Assembly (NCBI GenBank): GCA_009781125.1
Contig: WQYS01000177.1
Span: 1-5,686, forward strand
From: Acidobacteriaceae bacterium
GTDB taxonomy: Bacteria > Acidobacteriota > Terriglobia > Terriglobales > Acidobacteriaceae
Direction: 5' to 3'
Length of the DNA: 5,686 nucleotides
The notes under the pieces are model-generated. The model made no database searches, was not told where the DNA came from, and worked only from the letters and a program-made list of their open reading frames with translations. Within the stretch, counting starts at the first letter, position 1, and each line of letters starts with the position of its first letter. A program made the position numbers and the translations under genes. Of this stretch, positions 1 to 5,686 are shown one piece after another.

Positions 1-1188
1 GAAGAGATTCTCCGCATTGGCAATGCCCATGCCGCAGTCTTCTATCTCAATCTGTACAAGATTGCCGGCGGTGCTCCAGCTTATGCGCACATGCTGCGAG
101 TTGTTCGCCAGTGAAGCATCGACGGCATTCGCCAGCAGGTTGATGAGCATCTGCTCCAGTTGGTCAGCGTCGGCATGAAGCGTAACCGATGGCCCGGGGA
201 CAAGCTGCGCTGCCAAACGCTGCTCCAGCAGGACGACACGTTCCACGAGCGGCGCGAGCGGCACAGGCCGCAACGTTGGGGGCGGTAGTTGCGCAAGTTT
301 TCTATACGACTCCACAAAGCGATGCAAGGCATCGGCACGGCCTTCGATGACGCTGAGTCCGCGGCGGAAATCCTTGAGCGCAGACTCTCCGCCCTGCATC
401 TGATCGACGCGCGCAAACAGACTGGCGGCGATGGACTTGATAGGCGCAAGAGAGTTGGAAAGCTCATGGCCTAGTACTCGGACCAGCCGCTTCCAGGCTG
501 TCTGCTCCTCTTCCTGCAAAGGGACGCTTACGTCGGCCAGCAGAAGCATGGTGTGAGGCGCGCCGTCCTGCCGAAAGACGGCTTTGCGCAGCAGCCAACG
601 AGCCGGTTTGTCGCCCAGCGTGTGGATGCTTTGATCGGGCGCGTTCAGAAGTTTTCCGAGGCCCAGCTCTTCGCCGCAGCTGCCAATGCAGCGCGCGTAG
701 GGAAGGTCAAGCAGATGCACTCCGGCATGGTTGACCAATTGCAGACGATTGTCGCGGTCAAAGGCGAACAGCGGCGAGTGCATGACTTCGAGAATGCGCG
801 CAAGCAACGCCGTTGCCTCCAGCGAGCGCACGCGCTGCTTCTGCAGCAGGTCAGCTAGAGCATTAATCTCAGCGGCGAGCTCTCCGTAAGCATCGCGTGC
901 AGAGGATCCACGCGCGCGGAAGGAGTAGTCTCCCTCGCGTATGGCGCCGACGACGTTAGAGAATGTCTGCACAGGACGGACCAGCGACTCGATCAAAGCG
1001 GATGAAACGATGACGAAATAGAGAAGCAGACAGAGAGCCAGCAAAGCAATGACCACGGCGTCCTGTTCGTTTCGATACAGATAGGTCCCGCTCGCCAGCA
1101 GCGATGGCAGCGCCATCAGAAGGCAATATATCCACGCGCGGCGCACGGCCGAGCGGCGTCGTAAACTCTTTCTCTGCTCAGAGGCCAT
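1..1188 (-). CDS. Sensor histidine kinase, NtrY/AtoS-like, 3' end cut by window edge
   Basis: This membrane histidine kinase is the likely partner of the sigma-54 response regulator directly upstream. I translated 396 codons from ATG at 1188 with no stop up to the left edge. The N-terminus is basic (R10-R17). TM1 is about residues 18-37 and TM2 about 44-64, leaving only some six residues between them, so there is essentially no periplasmic sensor. A HAMP-like segment follows (about 62-116, with R71-P72 and a downstream G-E-L), then a PAS-like region (about 125-220). The HisKA H-box is GHELSNSLAPI with phospho-acceptor His241 (codon 468-466). The N-box has N350, N354 and D357, and the G1 box is D384-C-G-M-G388. 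The F and G2 boxes lie beyond the window. The start overlaps the regulator's stop by 11 nt, has no clear Shine-Dalgarno, and has an in-frame TAA just upstream (1197-1195), so translation is probably coupled. Signal unknown. The kinase call is certain; the pairing is inferred from position. Confidence 0.95.
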   Translation of the reverse strand, partial: MASEQRKSLRRRSAVRRAWIYCLLMALPSLLASGTYLYRNEQDAVVIALLALCLLLYFVIVSSALIESLVRPVQTFSNVVGAIREGDYSFRARGSSARDAYGELAAEINALADLLQKQRVRSLEATALLARILEVMHSPLFAFDRDNRLQLVNHAGVHLLDLPYARCIGSCGEELGLGKLLNAPDQSIHTLGDKPARWLLRKAVFRQDGAPHTMLLLADVSVPLQEEEQTAWKRLVRVLGHELSNSLAPIKSIAASLFARVDQMQGGESALKDFRRGLSVIEGRADALHRFVESYRKLAQLPPPTLRPVPLAPLVERVVLLEQRLAAQLVPGPSVTLHADADQLEQMLINLLANAVDASLANNSQHVRISWSTAGNLVQIEIEDCGMGIANAENLF

Positions 1189-2545
1189 ATTTTTTTATGC
1201 GGCGATAGAGTGCGGCGCGGCTTAGCCCAAGCGTCTCGGCTGCCGTTGAGATGTTGCCGCCGGAGCGGCGCAGAACTTTGCCGATCAACTGCGCTTCTGC
1301 CTCATCCACACTCATGTTCTCCAACTGTTGCACGGAGACGCGGGTGGAGGCAATAGCCAGGTTTGCCGGTTCGATCTCCTCTGCGCGCGCAAGCAGCACG
1401 GCACGTTCGACCGTGTGCTCCAGCTCGCGCACGTTGCCGGGCCATGCATACTGCATCATCGCCTGCATGGCGGCAGGAGAGAATCCTGAGACCGGCTTCC
1501 CATAACGAGCCTGATTACGCTCAAGAAAATGCCGCGCCAGCAGCGGGATATCCTCGCGGCGATCGCGTAGCGCGGGCAGATGAATCTCCACCGTATTGAT
1601 GCGGAAGAGCAGATCTTCGCGGAAGTTCCCGGCGCGAGCCTCTTCGCGCAGATCAGCGTTGGTGGCGGAAATCACACGCACATCGACGCGCCGCGTCTGC
1701 GACGAGCCAACGCGCTCCAGTTCGCCTGTCTCCAACACGCGCAGCAGTTTGGCTTGTTGGCGTGGCGGAACATTGGCGATCTCGTCGAGAAAGAGCGTGC
1801 CGCCGTTAGCAAGTTCAAAGCGTCCGATGCGGTCGGCGCGCGCGTCGGTGAACGCGCCTTTGACATGGCCAAAGATTTCGCTTTCAAAGGTACCTTCAGG
1901 TAGTCCTCCAGCGTTGACCGCGACCAGCGGATTACGCGCACGCGGCGACGCGGCATGAAGCAGGCGCGCGACGATCTCTTTGCCAGTGCCGTGTTCGCCG
2001 GTAATCAGCACGTTGGCGTCGGAGGGGCCGACCTGCGCAATCATCTCCAGTACGGGCTGCATGGCAGGCGCGGAGGCAACAAAATGCGGCATGCCTTCCA
2101 TGCGCAGCAGGCGGTTTTCCAGCTCCAGTTGCCACGAGCGGCGCAGGGCGCGATACAGCTCCGCGTGAAGACGAACCAGGGAGAGAAGGCGTTCGTTCTC
2201 CCAGGGCTTCTGTATGAAGTCGCGCGCACCACGCTTGATACTCTCGACGGCCAGGTCGATGTTGCCCCAGGCCGTCATGACGATGACGGGAATGCGGCTG
2301 TCGAGCTCCTGAATGCGCCCGAGCAGGTCAAGCCCCTCCTGCCCGGAGGTGGTGTCGCGCGTGTAATTGAGGTCGATCAGCAGGACATCGTAGTCCTTCT
2401 CGCCGAGCGCCTCCAGCAACTGCTGCGGCGAACGCACGCAGTCAACGGCAATCTCCTGCGGAGCAAGCAACAGCTCCAGCGCCTCTAGGATATGGGGCTG
2501 GTCATCCGCGGCCAGAACTCGAATTCGGTCCTTCTTATTCGGAAT
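1178..2545 (-). CDS. Sigma-54-dependent NtrC-family response regulator (REC-AAA+-Fis HTH), apparent ATT start
   Basis: This is a cytoplasmic activator expected to drive sigma-54 RNA polymerase when phosphorylated by the adjacent kinase. It is 455 residues if begun at ATT 2545. REC: acidic pair D14-D15 (AADDQP), phospho-acceptor D58 (LLIDLNY), T91 (VMTAWG) and K113 (QKPW). The D58 loop is about five residues longer than in NtrC. AAA+: Walker A GEHGTGKE (about 183-190), sigma-54 loop GAFTDA (230-235) instead of the canonical GAFTGA, Walker B GTLFLDEI (D254, E255), and downstream the FREDLLFRIN and LPALRDRREDIP motifs of the family. A Fis-type HTH occupies about 408-455 (ISTAAETLGLSRAALYRR). Start choice: between the in-frame stop at 2551 and residue 26 there is no ATG, GTG or TTG. 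The first such codon, TTG 2470, would remove beta-1 and the D14-D15 pocket. ATT 2545 has AGGAG 9 nt upstream. ATT 2524 (AAGGA at 4 nt) and CTG 2515 are alternatives. The gene overlaps both neighbours by 11 nt with this start. Confidence 0.93.
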   Translation of the reverse strand: MPNKKDRIRVLAADDQPHILEALELLLAPQEIAVDCVRSPQQLLEALGEKDYDVLLIDLNYTRDTTSGQEGLDLLGRIQELDSRIPVIVMTAWGNIDLAVESIKRGARDFIQKPWENERLLSLVRLHAELYRALRRSWQLELENRLLRMEGMPHFVASAPAMQPVLEMIAQVGPSDANVLITGEHGTGKEIVARLLHAASPRARNPLVAVNAGGLPEGTFESEIFGHVKGAFTDARADRIGRFELANGGTLFLDEIANVPPRQQAKLLRVLETGELERVGSSQTRRVDVRVISATNADLREEARAGNFREDLLFRINTVEIHLPALRDRREDIPLLARHFLERNQARYGKPVSGFSPAAMQAMMQYAWPGNVRELEHTVERAVLLARAEEIEPANLAIASTRVSVQQLENMSVDEAEAQLIGKVLRRSGGNISTAAETLGLSRAALYRRIKKYGL

Positions 2546-4469
2546 GGTCTACGACTCCTGTCTTTGCTTCATCAATAGAGATTCCATAGTCCTCAAGAAT
2601 GGAGCCTACAGATCGCTTCAGTTCAATACGCGCTTTTTCGTATGCAGTTCTGGCGGTCACAAGGGCCGACTCCGCCAGCGTAAGGTCATGTTCGGCAGAG
2701 AGTGTCTGCTGGCTCGACCCGGCGCCGAGCTTTTGCTCCTTCTGCATGATATCGAGGGTCCTGGCCGCCAGATCGCGGGCCTTCTGCGCGGATTCAACGC
2801 GGCTGGCCCCCTGCTCCAGAGTATATCTGGCGTTACGCACCTCGATGCGAATGCGTTTCTTTAACTCTTCAAGATACACCTGCGATTGGCGGTACTCTAA
2901 TTCCGTGCGATACTGGTCGGCCCTGGCGGCACGATTGCGCAGAGGTATCTCCAGTTGGAAGCCTGCCTGATACTCGGGCGAGGAGTAGTTCAAAGCGTTC
3001 TTCAATGCGCCGCCGTAACTGTTGGGGATACCGGTGATAGGCATGCCCGAGAGCGGATTGGGCGTTCCACCGTAGCCCGTGCCCAGGTAAAAGCCATAAA
3101 TAGACAACTGCGGCAGCATCGCATTGCGCGCTGTCTTGCGGCTCAGCTCACTGTTCTGCAAGACCAGGCTTGACTCCTGCAGCTCGGTACGGTTTCTGAG
3201 CGCGGAGGCAATCATCTCCTGCGCGGATTCGGTAACAGCTTCCGCCGATTCTCCTGCGTGGTCTACAGGAATGACCGGCATCTCTTGCAGCACAGGATCG
3301 TCGAGCGAGCGCGTGATGGTGTTCTTCAGGTAGAGTTCCTGAAGTTGCAGATTGGTGCGCGCGATGGTCAGGTCCTGCTGGCGTGTGGCCAGCTCGCCCT
3401 CCGCCTTGAGCACCTCCATTTCGGGGACCGCCTGCAACTCAAGCTGCTTACGGCTGGTTTCAAGGGTTGCAGAGGCGAAGGCGACGGAACGCTCGCCGGC
3501 CTGCTCGTTGCCGTAAGCCTCTACCAGGTCCCAGTAAAGATTGCATATCTGCGTGATGGTTGCAATCAGCTGAGCGCGGAAGGCGATATCGGAGACCTTC
3601 TGGGTGGTCTTGGCAATGCGCAGAAATCGCAGGTTCGGGCCAAAGCCAAAACCAGCCAGTAGCGGCTGCTGCGCAAAGAACTCAACCGAAGCGTTCAACT
3701 GCGGATTCAGCATGTTGTTGGGACTGTTTGTAGTTTGGCGGCTATTGTTCCACACGGCCTGAATGCTTCCGCCTGTAGGGAATGCTTGCGCATAGCTGAC
3801 GTTGCCCTGAATGCTGTTCTGATGGATCGTCGGAACGCCATAGAGGGTCTGGTTGGGCAGCAACTGCGAGACGTGATCGACAGATCCTGTTGCGGAGATG
3901 ACCGGGTCGTAACTGGATACAGGCGTGCCCGCACCCAGCGTGGATTGCACCAGTCCGGAAGCGCCAGCGCCGGCTCCGCCAGCGCCACCGGATGTTCCGC
4001 CTGCTCCTGCGCCTCCTCCGGTTCCGCTGAAGGAACTGCCAGCGCCGCCAGGCGTGCCGGAGACGATTCCCGTATTTACACCGCGCGCCGAAGCTCCTGC
4101 CTTCGTGCGCAGAACGTCCATCTGCGCGATAGGCAGGTTATAGCGAGCTATGACCAGATCAAGATTATTTTCGAGCGCCAGATCAATGGCGTTCTGCAGC
4201 GAAAGATAGAGCTTGCCGTCGCGCACCAGCGAATCCAGACGCACCGAGTTGGAGAGATTCGGCGGAGGAACAACCTTGCCGCGATAAGCATCCAGGGGAT
4301 TATGAGAGGCGGGCAGCAGCAGATCGAATGGAGCGACACTCTGCTGGGCGGTGGGAGTCGACGGCAGCGCTTGCTCCGCGACAGGTTCCACCGCCCAGGC
4401 CATATTGATCTGAAGCAGCAGTAGAGCCGCATAAGCAGATGCGCGTTGCGTTATGTTTGTATGTTTCAT
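2535..4469 (-). CDS. TolC-family outer membrane efflux protein with Gly-rich insert
   Basis: This is an outer-membrane efflux channel subunit (OEP/TolC fold), expected to trimerise and span the periplasm as the exit duct for the neighbouring permease. A Sec signal peptide covers about residues 1-26 (basic start, LLLL core, AWA before V27). Residues 27-85 form a Pro-rich lead-in, followed by the first OEP helix (YLSLQNAIDLALENNLDL). A Gly/Ala/Ser tract spans about 134-172. A predicted strand region follows (185-280), then a long helical section (285-385), the second repeat starting near residue 410, the LPQLSIYG strand (452-459), and the characteristic FQLEIPLRNRAARADQ (504-519) leading into a coiled coil to about 620. 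At 644 residues it is longer than E. coli TolC (just under 500 residues), mainly through the N-terminal extension and the Gly-rich insert. ATG 4469 is preceded by GGAGG at 10 nt. It lies 74 nt after the permease. No lipobox cysteine is visible, so it is not a lipoprotein of the OprM/CusC type. The substrate cannot be inferred. Confidence 0.93.
   Translation of the reverse strand: MKHTNITQRASAYAALLLLQINMAWAVEPVAEQALPSTPTAQQSVAPFDLLLPASHNPLDAYRGKVVPPPNLSNSVRLDSLVRDGKLYLSLQNAIDLALENNLDLVIARYNLPIAQMDVLRTKAGASARGVNTGIVSGTPGGAGSSFSGTGGGAGAGGTSGGAGGAGAGASGLVQSTLGAGTPVSSYDPVISATGSVDHVSQLLPNQTLYGVPTIHQNSIQGNVSYAQAFPTGGSIQAVWNNSRQTTNSPNNMLNPQLNASVEFFAQQPLLAGFGFGPNLRFLRIAKTTQKVSDIAFRAQLIATITQICNLYWDLVEAYGNEQAGERSVAFASATLETSRKQLELQAVPEMEVLKAEGELATRQQDLTIARTNLQLQELYLKNTITRSLDDPVLQEMPVIPVDHAGESAEAVTESAQEMIASALRNRTELQESSLVLQNSELSRKTARNAMLPQLSIYGFYLGTGYGGTPNPLSGMPITGIPNSYGGALKNALNYSSPEYQAGFQLEIPLRNRAARADQYRTELEYRQSQVYLEELKKRIRIEVRNARYTLEQGASRVESAQKARDLAARTLDIMQKEQKLGAGSSQQTLSAEHDLTLAESALVTARTAYEKARIELKRSVGSILEDYGISIDEAKTGVVDHSE
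2555..2559 (-). promoter_or_regulatory. Ribosome binding site supporting an ATT start for the response regulator
   Basis: AGGAG on the minus strand lies 9 nt before ATT 2545, inside the last codons of the TolC-like gene. The spacing is optimal, and the start restores a complete receiver domain with a short lead (residues 2-9, PNKKDRIR). This is the main reason for preferring ATT 2545 over ATT 2524, which has AAGGA at 2533-2529 only 4 nt away, or CTG 2515. Confidence 0.55.
3954..4052 (-). repeat. Low-complexity Gly/Ala/Ser-coding tract inside the TolC-like gene
   Basis: About 33 codons (residues 140-172) encode almost only Gly, Ala, Ser and Thr in loose repeats of GGAGAG/GTGGGAG type. On the plus strand the octamer ccagcgcc recurs at 3964, 3979 and 4039. 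The frame is kept throughout and the flanks are normal TolC sequence, so this is a flexible protein insert rather than an error. It falls between the first helix and the first predicted beta-barrel strands. Such tracts can expand or contract by slippage. Confidence 0.8.
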
Positions 4470-4543
4470 CGAACCTCTGCCTCCGTAGCCTTTGTTAACG
4501 GATAGTCTGTAGGACCGTGCTCATTTTTCGGACTCATGCATTG
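4470..4543 (-). other. Intergenic spacer between permease and TolC-like gene
   Basis: This 74-nt stretch is the only non-coding DNA in the window. It holds the TolC ribosome binding site at its downstream end. I find no GC-rich hairpin followed by a T run, so no intrinsic terminator, and no convincing -35/-10 or -24/-12 promoter. Transcription probably reads through from the permease. A 23-codon open frame (ATG 4537, TGA 4468-4466) fills nearly all of it and overlaps the TolC ATG as ATGA, but it lacks a good Shine-Dalgarno and may be chance. Confidence 0.7.
4480..4484 (-). promoter_or_regulatory. Ribosome binding site of the TolC-like gene
   Basis: GGAGG on the minus strand lies 10 nt before ATG 4469. 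A second purine match, AGAGG at 4478-4474, lies only 4 nt from the start. Together with the signal peptide immediately after the ATG, this settles the start codon. Confidence 0.75.
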
Positions 4544-5686
4544 TTACTCTGCGCGTAACGCGCTCATGGGTTCGATGGATGCGGCGCGGCGAGCTGGAAT
4601 GAAACTGGCGACGATAGCACAGGCCGTCAACACGCAGGCAGCCAGCGCGAGCGAGACCGGATCGTGGCTGCTCAACTGATAAAGCTGGCTGGCCATCAGA
4701 TGACCTGCGTACAAGGCTCCGGCGATGCCAATGACAAGGCCGATCCCGAGTTGCACCAGAGCGTCGCGCATAACCATGCCCACAACGCCAGAGCGAGTCG
4801 CCCCCAGCGCCATGCGGATGCCGATCTCGTTGATGCGGCGGGCAACCAGGTACGACATCACGCCATAAAGACCTACGGAGGCAATTATGAGTGCCAGTAG
4901 TCCGAACAAGCTGATCAGCTTGGCAATCATGCGCTGCTGTGTATAGTTGTTGGCAATCTGCGTGTCGAACGTGCGCCCATCGTAGATGGTGATACTCGGA
5001 TCAATTCCAGCCATGGTCTTGCGAACCAGCGATTCCACATCCTGCTGTGGCTTGTTGAAGGAAAGGATCAAGGAGGTTGCAAACATGGTTCTTGTTTCAA
5101 ATCTGATAACTATGGGCTCGGTGTAGCCAGCGTAGACCTGCGATAAAGGACGCAAATAGGTCGGCTCGGCTAAATCACCCCCGCTGTATAGCATGGCGTC
5201 GGCATACACGCCTACGATTTCAAAACTGCCTGAAGTTGAGGGAGTTACGCCGAAGTGCTGCCCGATAGGATCCTTGTCGGGGAACAGCTTTTTCGCTAAA
5301 GACTCACTGACGATGGCCACCAGAGGTGAGGTTGCCGTGTCCTGTTCGGAGAGATCGCGTCCGCGAAGAATGGGCGTACCGATGGACTTGAGAAACTGCG
5401 GGCTGGCCCGTGCCCACACGGCGCCGAAGGCACATTCCGTGGACCCTTGTGGTATTGTGCAGCTCCCAGCAGAAACGCCATCCATCGGACACTGGCCGGT
5501 CAGGCTGGCATGAACCACACCGGGCAGAGCGGAGAAGCGGTCTTCCATCTGGCGAAACAGGCCGGGCAGACGTTCCACAGTATAGCCTGGGGTAACAGGA
5601 TCAAAGCGCACCGTATAACGGTTCGCTGTCTGGAAGCCGAAGTTCTGGGTCATGATCTTTACCAGCGAGCGCGTCGTCAGAACAGC
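4544..5686 (-). CDS. ABC transporter permease, MacB/FtsX (ADOP-like), N-terminus outside window
   Basis: This is the C-terminal part of an inner-membrane permease of the MacB/FtsX type. The frame is open to the right edge, giving 380 visible residues. The ATG at 5653 is internal, because family-like sequence (TTRSLVKI) continues upstream of it. Visible residues 1-245 form a periplasmic MacB_PCD-like domain, with SPQFLKSIGTPILRGRD and VAIVSESLAKKLFP typical of the family. Three TM helices follow: about 255-283 (ending GLYGVMSYLVARR), 305-333 and 341-362. After the first comes the cytoplasmic coupling segment NEIGIRMALGA, and the protein ends PARRAASIEPMSALRAE. This arrangement is the standard FtsX C-terminal module. 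Acidobacterial members (ADOP, roughly 800-900 residues) usually carry two such modules and no ATPase of their own. Only one module is in view, so the duplication is inferred. Three cysteines (visible residues 66, 76, 85) sit close together in the periplasmic domain. With the following TolC-like gene it suggests a tripartite exporter. Confidence 0.92.
   Translation of the reverse strand, partial: AVLTTRSLVKIMTQNFGFQTANRYTVRFDPVTPGYTVERLPGLFRQMEDRFSALPGVVHASLTGQCPMDGVSAGSCTIPQGSTECAFGAVWARASPQFLKSIGTPILRGRDLSEQDTATSPLVAIVSESLAKKLFPDKDPIGQHFGVTPSTSGSFEIVGVYADAMLYSGGDLAEPTYLRPLSQVYAGYTEPIVIRFETRTMFATSLILSFNKPQQDVESLVRKTMAGIDPSITIYDGRTFDTQIANNYTQQRMIAKLISLFGLLALIIASVGLYGVMSYLVARRINEIGIRMALGATRSGVVGMVMRDALVQLGIGLVIGIAGALYAGHLMASQLYQLSSHDPVSLALAACVLTACAIVASFIPARRAASIEPMSALRAE

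Noticed and set aside
81..858. Several short open frames on both strands near the left edge (81-467 minus; 289-474 and 553-858 plus)
   Set aside because: The uninterrupted minus frame from 1188 to 1 encodes a clear histidine kinase with H, N and G1 boxes; the others are its shadows.
1190..1196. Run of seven A residues (minus strand) at the end of the regulator gene as a programmed frameshift site making a regulator-kinase fusion
   Set aside because: The kinase lies in the +1 frame relative to the regulator, not the -1 frame usual for A-run slippage; the kinase has its own ATG at 1188, and the kinase frame is closed by TAA at 1197-1195.
1955..2488. 177-codon plus-strand open frame opposite the response regulator
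   Set aside because: It is antisense to a confidently identified receiver/AAA+ gene, shows no recognisable domain, and is typical of spurious frames in GC-rich coding DNA.
3925..4143. Proline/alanine-rich plus-strand frame resembling a Pro-rich linker protein
   Set aside because: The Pro-rich run is the exact antisense of the Gly-rich codons (GGN read as NCC) of the TolC-like gene.
3735..4424. 229-codon plus-strand open frame opposite the TolC-like gene
   Set aside because: Composition is rich in Arg, Ser, Gln and Cys with no domain pattern; it is the shadow of the TolC frame and its low-complexity tract.
4508..4522. Possible sigma-54 -24/-12 element (GAGCACG, 4 nt, TACA) in the spacer before the TolC-like gene
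   Set aside because: The invariant GG of the -24 element reads AG and the GC of the -12 element is missing, so it does not meet the consensus.
5651..5653. ATG 5653 as the true start of the permease
   Set aside because: The frame stays open to the window edge with family-like sequence upstream, and a protein starting here would lack the N-terminal TM region of MacB/FtsX permeases.

Overview
The window reads as a dense minus-strand gene cluster from an Acidobacteriota genome, most likely class Terriglobia (Terriglobus, Edaphobacter or Granulicella type). This rests on remembered family features. The permease resembles the 'acidobacterial duplicated orphan permease' (ADOP/MacB-FtsX) group. The TolC-like protein carries a Gly/Ala/Ser-rich insert of a kind I associate with acidobacterial homologues. 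The response regulator has the long phospho-loop (D-L-N-Y-T-R-D-T-T-S-G) of an acidobacterial NtrC-type subgroup. No database search was possible.

Layout in the direction of transcription (right to left): (1) 5686-4544, the C-terminal 380 residues of an ABC-type FtsX/MacB permease, cut by the right edge; (2) a 74-nt spacer, the only non-coding stretch; (3) 4469-2535, a 644-residue TolC-family outer-membrane efflux protein with a signal peptide; (4) 2545-1178, an NtrC-type response regulator (REC, sigma-54 AAA+, Fis HTH) whose full-length reading frame has no ATG, GTG or TTG start and seems to begin at ATT; (5) 1188-1, a membrane histidine kinase (two TM helices, HAMP, PAS-like region, HisKA, start of HATPase), cut by the left edge just after the G1 box. 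There is no gene-free stretch over 300 bases, and I see no RNA gene, mobile element, CRISPR array or terminator.

How they fit together: the permease and the TolC-like channel look like the inner- and outer-membrane parts of a tripartite MacAB-TolC-like export system. The missing ATPase and periplasmic adaptor would be expected to the right of the window. The kinase and activator follow directly with short overlaps (11 nt at RR/HK, and 11 nt at TolC/RR if ATT is the start). This suggests one operon in which the exporter and its sigma-54 control circuit are made together, possibly with feedback. Substrate and signal cannot be read from the sequence.

Nothing here is clearly a new system. The points most worth a second look are the apparent ATT start of the regulator, its GAFTDA variant of the sigma-54 contact loop, the Gly-rich insert in the TolC-like protein, and a kinase with almost no periplasmic domain.
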